From Alphaproteobacteria bacterium (GTDB lineage Bacteria; Pseudomonadota; Alphaproteobacteria; UBA8366; GCA-2717185): DNA of 64,000 bases. The translations under genes were made by a program, and so were the position numbers. Under the pieces are notes generated by a model. That model saw only the letters and a list, made by a program, of their open reading frames with translations. It was not told the DNA's origin and made no database searches. The first letter of the stretch is position 1. Each line of letters begins with the position of its first letter. Positions 9,233 to 18,853 of the stretch are shown here, piece by piece. Where the stretch lies: positions 24,328 to 88,327 of the forward strand of contig JBBDQU010000058.1 in assembly GCA_040905865.1 (NCBI GenBank). Direction: 5' to 3'.

Positions 9233-10514
9233 CCGGTTCCTCGGCGGGCAGCGCGTCGATAAAGGGCTGAAGGTGTTCCATGACGCGGTCGACGACTTCG
9301 GCATTGGCCAGCGCGACATCCGCCGCCGCCCGGGCGACGGTTTCGCGCCGTAGCGGATTGTCCAGCAGCGCCTGCACCGCCGCCGCCAGCGACGCCGCGT
9401 CCGTGACGACCTGCGCGGCGTCGGCTCGGGCCAGTTGCTGCGCGACCGTCGTGAAATTCGCCATGTCCGGACCATGCAGCACGGCGCAGTCCAGCTGCGC
9501 CGCCTCCAGCGGATTGTGGCCGCCATACGCATCCATCGTGCCGCCGATGAAGGCGATGTCGGCCAGTCGGTAAAGCAACCCCAACTCGCCCAGCGTGTCC
9601 GCGACATAGATATCGGTCGCGGGCTCGATGTCGTCGCCGCCGGCCCGCCGCGCCACGCGGAGCCCGGATTTGCCGAGCTCCGCCGCGATGCCCGGGCCCC
9701 GCGCGGGATGACGCGGCGCGACGATGGTCAGCAGGTTCGGATACCGTTGCCGCAACAGGCGATCCGCCTCGGCGGCCAGGGCTTCCTCGCCGGGATGGGT
9801 GCTGGCGGCGATCCATCGCGGCCGCCCGTCCACCCGGGTCGCCAGGCGGCGCAGTTCGGGTTCCTCCGCCGGCAGGGCGGCGGCGGAGAATTTCAGGTTG
9901 CCGACGCATCGCACCGGGTCGGCGCCGAGGCGGCGAAACCGGTCGGCCTCGTCGTCGCTCTGCGCCAGACAGAGCCGGAAATTGCCGATGATGCCGCGGA
10001 TGAAACCGGGCAGGAATTGCCAGTTGGCGACCGATTTCCGGGAGATCCGGCCATTGACCAGGATCGCGGGAATGTCCCTACTCGCGGTTTCGGATATCAG
10101 GTTCGGCCAGAATTCCGACTCGATCCACACGGCCATGTCCGGGTCCCAGTGGTCGAGGAACCGTCGAACCCAGGGCAGGTAGTCGACGGGGACGTACTGG
10201 TGAAAGCTTCGCGGCGGCAGCCGGTCGGCCAGAATGCCGGCCGAGGTTACGGTGCCCGTGGTCACCAGAATATGGAGATCGGTCCGGACCCGCAGCATCC
10301 GGGCGATCAGCGACAGGGCCGATTGCGCCTCGCCGACGCTGGCGGCATGCATCCAGACCAGCGGGCCATAGGGCCGCGGCCGCGAGGCAATGCCGCGGCG
10401 TTCGGGAAAGCGTGCCGAATCCTCCTTGCCGGCGTTCAGGCGCCGGCGCAGCAGGTGGACGATCAGCGGTGCGCCGAGCCCCGTGAGGCCGCGATACAGC
10501 GCCAGGCCGGTCAC
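9219..10514 (-). CDS. waaA: 3-deoxy-D-manno-octulosonic acid transferase (Kdo transferase)
   Basis: Transfers Kdo from CMP-Kdo to lipid IVA on the inner face of the inner membrane. The GT30 N-terminal domain shows WMHAASVGEAQSA with the catalytic Glu, then TTGTVTSAG and WIESEFWPNL. The C-terminal domain has FIGGTMDAYGGHNPLEAA for the nucleotide sugar. The GTG start at 10514 (VTGLALYRGL) lies 4 bp after the upstream gene's stop and gives 431 aa. The upstream ATG at 10562 would add 16 basic residues inside the previous gene. Whether one or two Kdo residues are added cannot be told. Confidence 0.94.
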   Translation of the reverse strand: MTGLALYRGLTGLGAPLIVHLLRRRLNAGKEDSARFPERRGIASRPRPYGPLVWMHAASVGEAQSALSLIARMLRVRTDLHILVTTGTVTSAGILADRLPPRSFHQYVPVDYLPWVRRFLDHWDPDMAVWIESEFWPNLISETASRDIPAILVNGRISRKSVANWQFLPGFIRGIIGNFRLCLAQSDDEADRFRRLGADPVRCVGNLKFSAAALPAEEPELRRLATRVDGRPRWIAASTHPGEEALAAEADRLLRQRYPNLLTIVAPRHPARGPGIAAELGKSGLRVARRAGGDDIEPATDIYVADTLGELGLLYRLADIAFIGGTMDAYGGHNPLEAAQLDCAVLHGPDMANFTTVAQQLARADAAQVVTDAASLAAAVQALLDNPLRRETVARAAADVALANAEVVDRVMEHLQPFIDALPAEEPDARP

Positions 10515-10518
10515 GCTG

Positions 10519-11244
10519 TCACCGCTTCGCCGGGGCGACCGGGGAAACGCCGTCGGGCGCAACGACCGGCTGCCCGGTGAGCCTGTCGGCTTTTTCCGTT
10601 ACCGCGTTCAGCGCGTCCTCGATCCTCAGTCGCATGGTTTCGACCGTTTCCCCGTCGCGCTGCGGACCGGCTTCGATGGGCGCGCCCCAGACGAAGACGC
10701 CGCGCGAAAACGGAAGCGGCAGCACGAAGCGGTCCCAGCTTCCCAGCACCCTGCGGCGCGAGGTTGAAAAGGCGACGGGATAGACCGGCGCCCCCGTAAA
10801 TCGCGCCAGCACCGCCACGCCGTCGCTGGCCCGCATGCGCGGTCCGCGCGGCCCGTCCGGGGTGATGGAGAGGATCGCATTGTCGCGCAGCGCCCGAACC
10901 GCGCTGCGGAATGCCGAGGCGCCGCCTTTCGACGTCGATCCCGCGATAACCGCGATGCCGAAGAATTTGACCGCGCGGGCGATCATGCGGCCGTCCCGGT
11001 GGTTGGAAATCATGACGGTGATATCCTGCGCCGCGCCGCCCAGCGCATACGGCATCATCGCCAGCCGTCCGTGCCAGAACGCCGCGATGAACGGGCGCCG
11101 TTCCCGGTTGCGCGCCAGCGGACCTTCCCCGTCGACGATGGTCCAGCGGCCGGTGCGCCACACGAGCCTGATATAGCACGCGACGATCCAGCACAGCGCG
11201 GACTGTGCGAGGGGATGGCCAAGAACCGGTCGCAAGGCCCGCAT
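10519..11244 (-). CDS. Lysophospholipid acyltransferase-like protein (DUF374)
   Basis: DUF374 proteins belong to the lysophospholipid acyltransferase superfamily and sit beside lpxK and waaA in many alphaproteobacteria. The membrane helix near the N-terminus (ALCWIVACYIRLVWRTG), the HGR segment (AFWHGRLAMMP), SNHRDGRMIARAVKFFG and TPDGPRGPRM are the family blocks; SNHRDG replaces the usual acyltransferase HxxxxD box. I set the start at ATG 11244 (241 aa), 4 bp after the msbA stop; ATG 11277 lies inside msbA. A role in lipid A or phospholipid acylation is inferred from the operon, not shown. Confidence 0.82.
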   Translation of the reverse strand: MRALRPVLGHPLAQSALCWIVACYIRLVWRTGRWTIVDGEGPLARNRERRPFIAAFWHGRLAMMPYALGGAAQDITVMISNHRDGRMIARAVKFFGIAVIAGSTSKGGASAFRSAVRALRDNAILSITPDGPRGPRMRASDGVAVLARFTGAPVYPVAFSTSRRRVLGSWDRFVLPLPFSRGVFVWGAPIEAGPQRDGETVETMRLRIEDALNAVTEKADRLTGQPVVAPDGVSPVAPAKR

Positions 11245-11248
11245 GGCG

Positions 11249-13108
11249 TCATGCGCCCACCCGAGCCGTCGCGGCATCGGGGTCCGTGACTTCCGCCGGT
11301 TCCGGCGCGAACTGCATGCGGCTCAACGTCGCATACAGGCCGTTCAGGGCGAGAAGTTCCTGATGGGTGCCCTGTTCCGCGACGCCGCCCCTGTCCAGGA
11401 CATAGATGATATCGGCATCGATCACGGTGGAAAGGCGGTGGGCGATGACAAGGGTCGTTCGATTTGTCATCAGCCGCTTCAGCGCGGCCTGGACCTGTCG
11501 CTCCGACTGGGTGTCGAGCGACGAGGTTGCCTCGTCGAGCAGCAGGATCGGCGCATCGCGCAGCATGGCCCGGGCAATCGACAGGCGCTGCCGCTGACCG
11601 CCGGACAGGCGCAGCCCGCGTTCGCCGATCATCGTGTCATAGCCAGCGGGCAGTTCCATGATGAATTCGTGCGCCGCGGCGGCCTTTGCCGCCGCGATAA
11701 CGGCGTCCTCGCCGGCATCCGGATCGCCATAGGCGATGTTTTCGCGGACCGTGGCGTCGAACAGGCCGGTTTCCTGGCTGACCAGGGCAGTCGACCGTCG
11801 CAGGGATTCAATCGTCACAGTGCGGATATCCTGGCCGTCGATGGCGATACTGCCGGCGGTGATGTCGTAAAACCGCAGCAGCAGGTTCAGCACCGTGGAT
11901 TTGCCCGCCCCGGACGGACCGACAAGCGCGACCATCGATCCCGCCGGGGCATCGATGGAGACGCCCCGCAATGCCGGAATGTCGTCGCCATAGGAGAAAT
12001 GAACGTCGTCGAACCGCACGGCGCCCCTGTCCACCGCCAGCGGCCGGGCGTCCGGGCTGTCGAAAATCCGCGGCTTGTTGTCGATCATATGGAAAATCCG
12101 CTGGGCTGCGGCGAGTCCTTCCTGGAGGCTCGCATTCATGGCCGCGAGGCTGCGCACCGGCTGATAGGCCATGACCAGCGCGGTCAGGAACGCGATCAGC
12201 TTGCCGACCGTCGTTTCGCCGCTCAGGACCTGATACCCGCCGAAGCAGAGGACGACAGCGATGGCCAGGCCGCCCAGGCTTTCCATGATCGGATAGGAAC
12301 GGGAGCGCACGCTGGCCGCCTTGAGAATATACCGGTAGATCGACTCGAACATCGAATCCGCCCGGCGCTGCTCGTGGTCTTCCATGCCATAGGCCTTGAC
12401 CTGGCGAATGCCCTTGAAGACGTCGTCCAGCAGCGCCGTCAGCGATCCCAGTTCGACCTGGGTATCGGCCGAAACGCGGCGCAGCCGCCGGCCGATATAA
12501 ATGATGGGCCACAGGCTGACCGGAAAGACGAAGAACGCCAGCGCCGCCATCATCCAGTGCGTGTAGAACATCACGCCGACCAGCACGATCACGGTCAGCA
12601 GGTCGCGCACCGATGCGGTCACCGTCTTGACCACGGCTTCGCGCAGGAAGTTCACATCGTTGGTGAATCGGGAAATCAGCCGGCCCGTCGCGTCGCCATG
12701 CAGAAACGCCATGTCGGCGTGGATAATTCTGGCGAACATCTGGCTTTGCAACGTGGTGACCACGCGCAGGCCGACGGTCTGCATCAGGACGGACTGGCCG
12801 TAGCTGGCGCATCCCTTGATAACCGAAATCGCAAAGAACGCCAGCGGGATGATCCACACCAGTTGCGCATCGCCGGTGACGAGAACGCGGTCGAGCGCCG
12901 GTTCGATCAGCCGCGCCTGTCCGCCGGTCGCGGCCGCCACAACGACCATGCAGAGGACCGCGAGCAGGATCTTGCCGGTATGCTGACGCACGTATTCGCG
13001 CCAGATCCGGCGCACCAGCGCCCGGGTCGATTCATCCAGTTCAAGTTTCCGCCGGGAGCGCTTCGCCAATGTCAGGCCATCCTGTTTGCACTGGCGCAGA
13101 TATAACAT
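11249..13108 (-). CDS. msbA: Lipid A export ABC transporter MsbA-like (fused permease/ATPase)
   Basis: Homodimeric half-transporter expected to flip core lipid A across the inner membrane. An N-terminal six-helix domain (about residues 20-310) is followed by an ATPase domain with Walker A GPSGAGKS, signature LSGGQRQR, Walker B ILLLDEATSSLD and H-loop IAHRLST, all canonical. The start is placed at ATG 13108 (619 aa); the open frame upstream encodes no family sequence. It is the first gene of the operon with DUF374, waaA and lpxK, which supports the MsbA assignment over a generic drug exporter. Confidence 0.9.
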   Translation of the reverse strand: MLYLRQCKQDGLTLAKRSRRKLELDESTRALVRRIWREYVRQHTGKILLAVLCMVVVAAATGGQARLIEPALDRVLVTGDAQLVWIIPLAFFAISVIKGCASYGQSVLMQTVGLRVVTTLQSQMFARIIHADMAFLHGDATGRLISRFTNDVNFLREAVVKTVTASVRDLLTVIVLVGVMFYTHWMMAALAFFVFPVSLWPIIYIGRRLRRVSADTQVELGSLTALLDDVFKGIRQVKAYGMEDHEQRRADSMFESIYRYILKAASVRSRSYPIMESLGGLAIAVVLCFGGYQVLSGETTVGKLIAFLTALVMAYQPVRSLAAMNASLQEGLAAAQRIFHMIDNKPRIFDSPDARPLAVDRGAVRFDDVHFSYGDDIPALRGVSIDAPAGSMVALVGPSGAGKSTVLNLLLRFYDITAGSIAIDGQDIRTVTIESLRRSTALVSQETGLFDATVRENIAYGDPDAGEDAVIAAAKAAAAHEFIMELPAGYDTMIGERGLRLSGGQRQRLSIARAMLRDAPILLLDEATSSLDTQSERQVQAALKRLMTNRTTLVIAHRLSTVIDADIIYVLDRGGVAEQGTHQELLALNGLYATLSRMQFAPEPAEVTDPDAATARVGA

Positions 13109-13181
13109 GCAGGGGAATACAGGGCTATTGGCGTGCTCTGTATCGAACGCTTTTCGTGCGTTCGTTTCATCACGACGTGTT

Positions 13182-13532
13182 TTACCGTGATTCCAGCGGC
13201 GCTGCGGGCTTGCCCTCGGATTGCCGCGGAACATATCCGAGGCTGCGCAGGCAGTTTTCGTACAGCGATTGCTGGTACTGCCTGGCGTCGCGCCGGGCGA
13301 TATCGGTTGCGATCGACTGCCGACCGAAGACGCCGACCTGGCCGCGGTCGAGATGCTGCGTTTCCAGTTCGAAATCCCGTTCGGCCCGGCGCTTTGCTTC
13401 GCTGCGGCAGGCGGCGGTATCGCGGGACCAGGCGGCGTTATCGTCGCCGGCGGGACGGGACCAGTGCCCGACGGGTTCCGGCGCGCAGGCGGCCAGAAGG
13501 GGAATAATGGCTATCAGAATGCTGCGATGCAT
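13182..13532 (-). CDS. Small lipoprotein of unknown function
   Basis: A 116-aa protein with a clear type II signal: MHRSILIAIIPLLAACAPEP with lipobox LAAC, so the mature protein starts at Cys and is lipid anchored. The mature part is charged, has one further pair of Cys residues (AACRSEAKRR, ENCLRSLGY) that could form a disulfide, and ends in a Pro/Ala tail. I do not recognise a named family. It lies upstream of msbA on the same strand, separated by 73 bp that contain a small hairpin (13144-13164). Confidence 0.7.
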   Translation of the reverse strand: MHRSILIAIIPLLAACAPEPVGHWSRPAGDDNAAWSRDTAACRSEAKRRAERDFELETQHLDRGQVGVFGRQSIATDIARRDARQYQQSLYENCLRSLGYVPRQSEGKPAAPLESR

Positions 13533-13714
13533 GCGCGATGCTCCCTTTCGGTGTGGCGGACGGGCTTGCAATTTCGGAAACGATGTTGATATAACCCGCA
13601 CCATGTGCCTGCAATCTCATATCGGGTCCCGCATCCGAATTACCACCCCGGTCCTCGTAGGGGATCGGACGGGTGGCGTTCGTCTTGCGGTATCGATAAT
13701 TGAGGTTGCACATC

Positions 13715-14005
13715 ATGACCATAAGCAGATTTGATCAAACAGGGCCCGTTGCGTGTTTTTCGGTGACCGCGGTTGCGGATCCGGGCGCGTTGCCGCGTAT
13801 CCTTGAACCGTTCGCCAAGCGCGGCCTCGTGCCTGCGCAGATGAACGTGACCCGGGCGGGTTCCGGCGATGGCGGACTATGCGTCGAAATCCGGATGACG
13901 GACATGGAACCGTCCCTGGCCGCCTATATCGGCGAATGCCTGCGCGCGATGTTCTGCGTCGAAGAGGTCTTCGTTTCGGAATCGCGGCGCCGGAAGGTCG
14001 CCTGA
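13715..14005 (+). CDS. ACT-domain-like small protein
   Basis: A 96-aa single-domain protein. The segment PVACFSVTAVADPGALPRIL followed by AKRGLVPAQMNVTRAG has the beta-alpha-beta order and the 'glycine after Asp-Pro' turn of ACT domains such as the acetolactate synthase small subunit. No other domain is attached. ATG 13715 is preferred to ATG 13700 for its fit to the domain. It sits 13 bp before the Nudix gene in the same direction and the two are probably cotranscribed. A regulatory amino-acid-binding role is only an inference. Confidence 0.6.
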   Translation: MTISRFDQTGPVACFSVTAVADPGALPRILEPFAKRGLVPAQMNVTRAGSGDGGLCVEIRMTDMEPSLAAYIGECLRAMFCVEEVFVSESRRRKVA

Positions 14006-14018
14006 CGCACGGGGCGCG

Positions 14019-14876
14019 ATGAGCTACCTGGACCATATAAATGCGTGCAACAACGCCGACCTGTCGCAGTTCCTGCCCTTCGTGACCGGCGCGCAGCGAA
14101 TCGGCTGGCTCGACCGGTCGTTCGCGGCGCGACTGTCGGCCTGGCCGGACGTGTTCGTGACGAATCCGGAACAGATTGGCCTGTCGCCCGCGTTTGGCGA
14201 TTTCGCATCGCGCAGCGCGGCTATGGACGGGGTTCTGCGCGAACTGTCGGCGGCGGGCGAGGTGACCGGCTGGCGCGACGAAGCCTATCCGGTCATGCGG
14301 AACTGGCGCGATGCGCCCCTGTTGCAGATGGAGCGCGCGGCCTGCCCCCGGTTTGGCGTGCGGGCCTGGGGCGTACACATGAACGGCTATGTCCGGCGCA
14401 ACGGCGCGCTTTTCCTCTGGGTGGCGACCCGCGCGAAGGACAAGCCGACCTTTCCCGGCATGCTGGACAATATGGTCGCCGGCGGCCAGCCCATCGGTAT
14501 CGGCACGCGCGACAATATCATCAAGGAATGCGCCGAAGAGGCAGGAATACCGCGGGAACTGGCGGCTTCGGTGCGGCCGGTGGGGGCCCTGTCCTATTGC
14601 CACCAGGCGGGCGATACGCTGAAACCTGACCAGATATTCTGCTACGACCTTGAACTGCCCGGCGATTTCACACCCGTGAACCAGGACGGGGAGGTCGACC
14701 GGTTCGAATTGTGGCCGATTGAGGATGTCGCGGCGCGGATCCGGGATTCCACCGATTTCAAGTTCAACTGCAACCTTGTTATCATGGATTTCATGATACG
14801 CCATGGCGTGCTGACGCCGGAAAACGAACCGGATTACATGGCCATCGCCCATGGTCTCCACCGTTCGGCGGACTGA
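14019..14876 (+). CDS. Nudix hydrolase with N-terminal DUF4743 domain
   Basis: A 285-aa protein related to the eukaryotic and proteobacterial Nudix group with a DUF4743 N-terminal domain (residues 1-120), including proteins annotated near thiamine pyrophosphokinase. The Nudix box starts GGQPIGIGTRDNIIKECAEE and has the REUXEEXGU core in the slightly altered form KECAEEAG. VRAWGVHMNGYV and KFNCNLVIMDFMIRHG are other conserved blocks. Characterised relatives act on damaged thiamine diphosphates; this substrate is an inference. It follows the ACT-domain gene by 13 bp. Confidence 0.85.
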   Translation: MSYLDHINACNNADLSQFLPFVTGAQRIGWLDRSFAARLSAWPDVFVTNPEQIGLSPAFGDFASRSAAMDGVLRELSAAGEVTGWRDEAYPVMRNWRDAPLLQMERAACPRFGVRAWGVHMNGYVRRNGALFLWVATRAKDKPTFPGMLDNMVAGGQPIGIGTRDNIIKECAEEAGIPRELAASVRPVGALSYCHQAGDTLKPDQIFCYDLELPGDFTPVNQDGEVDRFELWPIEDVAARIRDSTDFKFNCNLVIMDFMIRHGVLTPENEPDYMAIAHGLHRSAD

Positions 14877-15056
14877 CCGGGGGCGGTTGGCCCGAGACGG
14901 GATATTGTCACGGCCGGGCGCATGTCCTACATGCCTTGTTTGTGGCGATGTGCCGCATCGTCTATTCTGCCCTTAACCCGTTCCGCATCTTGAAGGACCG
15001 TGAGGGTGATGGCCGCGAATATGCGACCGATTGCCTTGTCGCGGGAAGCTGTGTGC

Positions 15057-16961
15057 ATGACAGAGAGCGAAGTATCGCAAAAAAACCGGCCAGGTGATCA
15101 GAAACCGCGCGGCGCGGTGCGGGCGTATGGCGGGTTCTCGGTCGAGGACGAGCGCGGGTTCGCCAACGATACCGCGACCCTGATGCGAATCCTGCGGCTC
15201 AGCTTCCGCTACAAATGGCGCCTGTCCGCCGCCATCGCGGCAACCCTCGTCGCCGCGGCCTTCCAGCTGATGATTCCGCAGTATCTGGGGGCGGCGGTCG
15301 ACAGCGCCCTTGGCCTGCTGGGCGAGGGCGTGGCCACGCCGGAGGAAGCGGAGGCCGCGCTGTGGCGCACGGCGGCAATCCTGCTGGGCGTCTCGGTTAT
15401 GCGCGGCGTCTTCACGCTGATCCATAACTATAACGGCGAGGCGCTGGGCCATCTGGTCGCCTATGACCTGCGGCGGGAATTCTACGGCAAGCTGCAGCAG
15501 CTCAGTTTTTCGTTCCATGACCGGGTCCATACGGGCGAGCTGATCACGCGCGGCATGCTGGACCTCGAAGGGGTCCGGATGTTCATGAATACGGCGGTGC
15601 TGCGCGTTTTCCTGCTCAGCGTCCTGATCGGCGCCGGGACCTATCTGCTGTTGTCCATCGATGTTTCGCTGGGTCTGCTGAGCCTGAGTTTCGTGCCCTT
15701 CGTGGCCTGGCATTCGTCGGTAACGCGGCTCAGGCTGCGGGGGTTATGGCTGTCGCTGCAGGACCGGATGGCCAATCTCGGCCGGGTCATGGACGAAAAC
15801 CTGACCGGGATTCGCGTCGTGCGGGCCTTCGGCGCCGAACCCCATGAGATGCGCAAATACGACGAAGCCTCCGGCGAGGCGATGGCGCTGGCGGATGAGC
15901 GGATCAGGGTCCGTGTGTCGTCGGTCGCGGTCATGACCTTCTCGTATTTCGTGTCCATGGGGCTGGTGCTGTGGGTCGGCGGGTTGCGGGTCATCGACGG
16001 CAGCATGACGGTCGGCACGCTGACCGTCTTCCTGACCTTCATCACGATTCTGCAACTGCCGGTGCGCCAGCTGGGCATGGTGGTGAACTCCATTGCCCGC
16101 GCCTCCACCTGCGGCGCGCGGCTGTTCGCCGTGCTCGACCTGGAGCCGGCGATCCGGGATGCCGCGGATGCAAAACCGCTGGACCTGTCGGACGGGGCCG
16201 TTGAATTCCAGGACGTTTCCTTCGCCTACCAGGGCGAGGGCGCGCCGCCGGTGCTGAACGGCGTGAGCTTTCGGGTCGAACGGGGCAAAACCCTCGGCAT
16301 CGTCGGGCCGCCGGGCAGCGGAAAATCGACCGTCGCACATCTGCTGCCGCGCTACTATGACGTAACGGGCGGCCGAATCCTGATCGGCGGCCAGGATATC
16401 AGGACCGTGACCCTGTCCTCGCTGCGCGATGCGGTGAAGGTTGTCCAGCAGGACCCGTTCCTGTTTACCTCGTCGCTGGAAAACAACGTCGCCTATGGCG
16501 ACCCCTGGGTCGACGACGAATCGATTGAGCGGGCCGCGTCGCTGGCGCAGATCGACGGGTTCGTGAACCAGTTGCCGGATGGTTACCGCACGCTGGTGGG
16601 GGAACGCGGGGTGTCGCTGTCGGGCGGACAGAAGCAGCGGCTGGCCATCGCCCGCGCCGCCATCCTCGACGCATCCGTCATGGTGTTCGACGATGCGACG
16701 GCGGCCATCGATGCGGGGACAGAGCGCCGGATCCGGCAGGCGCTCAAGGCCCATACGGACAAATGCGCGACCATCATCATTTCGCACCGGCTCGGCGGAT
16801 TGCGCCATGCCGATGAAATCGTCTTCCTGGAAGCCGGGCGCATCGTGGAGCGCGGCACGCATGAGTCGCTGGTGGCGTCGGGCGGGCGCTATGCGGCGCT
16901 GTTCGCCCTGCAAAGCCGGACCAGCGACGACCAGGCCCTCGAAGGAGTAGTAGCGGAGTGA
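15057..16961 (+). CDS. ABC exporter half-transporter with degenerate catalytic site (subunit 1 of heterodimer)
   Basis: A 634-aa fused permease/ATPase: six helices in residues 55-340, then the ATPase. Walker A is GPPGSGKST and the signature LSGGQKQR is canonical. Walker B reads VMVFDDATAAID: the catalytic Glu is replaced by Asp. Known heterodimeric exporters such as TM287/288 have one subunit with exactly this change. ATG 15057 was chosen (MTESEVSQ); a GTG at 15000 is in frame upstream. The stop overlaps the GTG of the next gene (GTGA), so the subunits are made together. The substrate is unknown. Confidence 0.88.
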   Translation: MTESEVSQKNRPGDQKPRGAVRAYGGFSVEDERGFANDTATLMRILRLSFRYKWRLSAAIAATLVAAAFQLMIPQYLGAAVDSALGLLGEGVATPEEAEAALWRTAAILLGVSVMRGVFTLIHNYNGEALGHLVAYDLRREFYGKLQQLSFSFHDRVHTGELITRGMLDLEGVRMFMNTAVLRVFLLSVLIGAGTYLLLSIDVSLGLLSLSFVPFVAWHSSVTRLRLRGLWLSLQDRMANLGRVMDENLTGIRVVRAFGAEPHEMRKYDEASGEAMALADERIRVRVSSVAVMTFSYFVSMGLVLWVGGLRVIDGSMTVGTLTVFLTFITILQLPVRQLGMVVNSIARASTCGARLFAVLDLEPAIRDAADAKPLDLSDGAVEFQDVSFAYQGEGAPPVLNGVSFRVERGKTLGIVGPPGSGKSTVAHLLPRYYDVTGGRILIGGQDIRTVTLSSLRDAVKVVQQDPFLFTSSLENNVAYGDPWVDDESIERAASLAQIDGFVNQLPDGYRTLVGERGVSLSGGQKQRLAIARAAILDASVMVFDDATAAIDAGTERRIRQALKAHTDKCATIIISHRLGGLRHADEIVFLEAGRIVERGTHESLVASGGRYAALFALQSRTSDDQALEGVVAE

Positions 16962-18841
16962 CGGTCCCATTCGATACCGCGACGCAGGAACGGCCGCCCC
17001 GGGCGGTCGTGGGCTCGCAGATCAGCCATGACGAGGAAATGTTCGGCGCGGCGTTCGACGGCCATGTGATCCGGCGTTTCTTCGCCTATGTCCATCCCTA
17101 CAGGAAGCGGATCTATATCGCGCTGCTCGCGGTCCTCGCCTTCACCGGCGCGCAGCTGGTGATTCCCCTGATCATCCGCTACGCCATCGACAACGCGCTT
17201 GTATCCGACAGCGCCAGCGTGTCCCTGCTGGGGTTCGCCGTGGCCGCGTTCGGCGCCGCCATCCTGCTGAGCTACGCGTCGAACTGGGTGCAGGACCGTA
17301 TCGTCGGGCTGACCGGCGAGCGCGTCATCTTCGATCTCCGCCGCGCCATGTTCGCGCATCTGCAGAATGTGTCGCTCAGCTTCATGGACCGGACGGAAAT
17401 CGGCCGCATGATGTCGCGGCTGCAGGGCGATGTGAACTCGCTGCAGGAATTCCTCGAAAACTCGATCACCGTCGTGGGTGACCTGGTGCTGCTCGTCGGC
17501 ATCATCGTCATCATGCTGTCGCTCAACTTCAATCTCGGGCTGGTCACGCTGTCCGTCGTGCCGGCGCTGCTGATCGTTCGGCTGATCTGGCTGCCGCCGG
17601 CCCGCCGGGCGTTTCGCCGGGCGCGGGAAACCAATTCCATCGCCAATGGCGCGCTGGCCGAAGGAATCCACGCGGTCCGCACCGTGCAGGGGATGGGACG
17701 CGAGGACGTCAATTTCCGGCTGTATGACGACAAGGCGAAGGAAAACCTGTTCGCCCATCTGCGCTCGGCGAAATTCGCGCAGATCATGGTGCCGATCGTC
17801 GATACGCTGACCGGCGCCGCGATGGGCATCGTGGTCGTGGTCGGCGGTACGCTGGTGCTGGAGGACGCCCTCGATGTCGGCGTGATGGTGGCCTTCCTGT
17901 TTTATGTGCAGCGGTTTTTCGATCCCATTCGCTCGCTGACGATCCAGTACAGCGTCATGCAGCGGGCCATGGCCTCCGGCCAGCGCATTTTCGAGGTGCT
18001 GGAAGTCCCGCTCGCCATTACCGACAAGCCGGACGCCATCGACCCGGAAACCATCGAGGGCAGTATCGCCTTCGAAAACGTGACTTTCGGCTATGTGCGG
18101 AACCAGCCGGTGCTGAAGGACATATCGTTTGAGGTCAGGCGCGGCGAAACCGTGGCGCTGGTCGGGCCGACGGGATCGGGAAAGACCAGCATCACCTCGC
18201 TGATCCACCGGTTCTACGAAGTCTGGGACGGCGCGGTCACGATCGACGGGCGCGATGTGCGGGACTACACCAAGGCGGCGCTGGGCCGCCATATCGCCAT
18301 GGTCCTGCAGGACCCGTTCCTGTTCACCGGCACGATTTTCGACAATATCTGCTACCGGACCACAGGCGCGACCCGCGCGGATGTGGAAAGGGCCGCAAAA
18401 ATCGTCGGCGCGCACGGCTTCATTTCGCAACTGCCGCGGGGCTATGACACCGTGCTGGACCAGCAGGGGCGCAACCTGTCGCTGGGCCAGCGGCAGCTCA
18501 TCAGCTTCGCCCGCGCGCTGGTCGCGGATGCGCGGATCCTGGTGCTGGACGAGGCGACGGCCAGCATCGACAGCTATACCGAGCGCGAAATCCAGATCGC
18601 GTTGAAACGGCTGCTGGAAGGCCGCACGGGGATCGTGATCGCCCATCGGCTGGCCACCATCCGCGGCGCCGACCGGATCATCGTGCTGCAGGAAGGCCGC
18701 ATCGTCGAAACCGGCGCCCATGAATCCCTGCTGGAGCGGAACGGGTTGTATGCGCGGCTCTATGCGCTCAACTACGCATCCTTCGACGATATTCCCGACG
18801 ACGAAATCCGCGAGGCGCTGGCCGCGCCGGCCACGACGTAA
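16958..18841 (+). CDS. ABC exporter half-transporter (subunit 2 of heterodimer)
   Basis: A 627-aa permease/ATPase partner of the preceding gene, starting at GTG 16958 in a 4-bp overlap. Walker A is GPTGSGKTS, Walker B ILVLDEATASID keeps the catalytic Glu, and the H-loop is IAHRLATIRG. The signature is LSLGQRQL rather than LSGGQ. The altered signature pairs across the dimer with the Walker B-degenerate site of subunit 1, leaving one active and one degenerate ATP site. Multidrug or lipid export is the general role. It ends 12 bp before the convergent flavin oxidoreductase stop. Confidence 0.88.
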   Translation: MTVPFDTATQERPPRAVVGSQISHDEEMFGAAFDGHVIRRFFAYVHPYRKRIYIALLAVLAFTGAQLVIPLIIRYAIDNALVSDSASVSLLGFAVAAFGAAILLSYASNWVQDRIVGLTGERVIFDLRRAMFAHLQNVSLSFMDRTEIGRMMSRLQGDVNSLQEFLENSITVVGDLVLLVGIIVIMLSLNFNLGLVTLSVVPALLIVRLIWLPPARRAFRRARETNSIANGALAEGIHAVRTVQGMGREDVNFRLYDDKAKENLFAHLRSAKFAQIMVPIVDTLTGAAMGIVVVVGGTLVLEDALDVGVMVAFLFYVQRFFDPIRSLTIQYSVMQRAMASGQRIFEVLEVPLAITDKPDAIDPETIEGSIAFENVTFGYVRNQPVLKDISFEVRRGETVALVGPTGSGKTSITSLIHRFYEVWDGAVTIDGRDVRDYTKAALGRHIAMVLQDPFLFTGTIFDNICYRTTGATRADVERAAKIVGAHGFISQLPRGYDTVLDQQGRNLSLGQRQLISFARALVADARILVLDEATASIDSYTEREIQIALKRLLEGRTGIVIAHRLATIRGADRIIVLQEGRIVETGAHESLLERNGLYARLYALNYASFDDIPDDEIREALAAPATT

Positions 18842-18853
18842 CCCGCTTCGCGT

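Noticed and set aside
11243..13105. Long plus-strand open frame of 620 codons antisense to msbA
   Set aside because: Its translation is a low-complexity His/Arg/Gln-rich shadow of a strongly conserved ABC transporter on the other strand. Similar antisense frames cover the second ABC subunit gene (16889-18721) and the hydroxylase gene (32675-34585).
13144..13164. Terminator CGAACGC-TTTTCGT-GCGTTCG between the small lipoprotein and msbA
   Set aside because: The T-rich run follows only on the plus strand, where no gene ends; on the minus strand it lacks a T run, so a terminator call is not supported.
13605..13714. Possible riboswitch before the ACT-domain gene
   Set aside because: CCACCC.GGTCC and GGAC.GGGTGG can pair, but I see no conserved riboswitch core and the gene's function is unclear.
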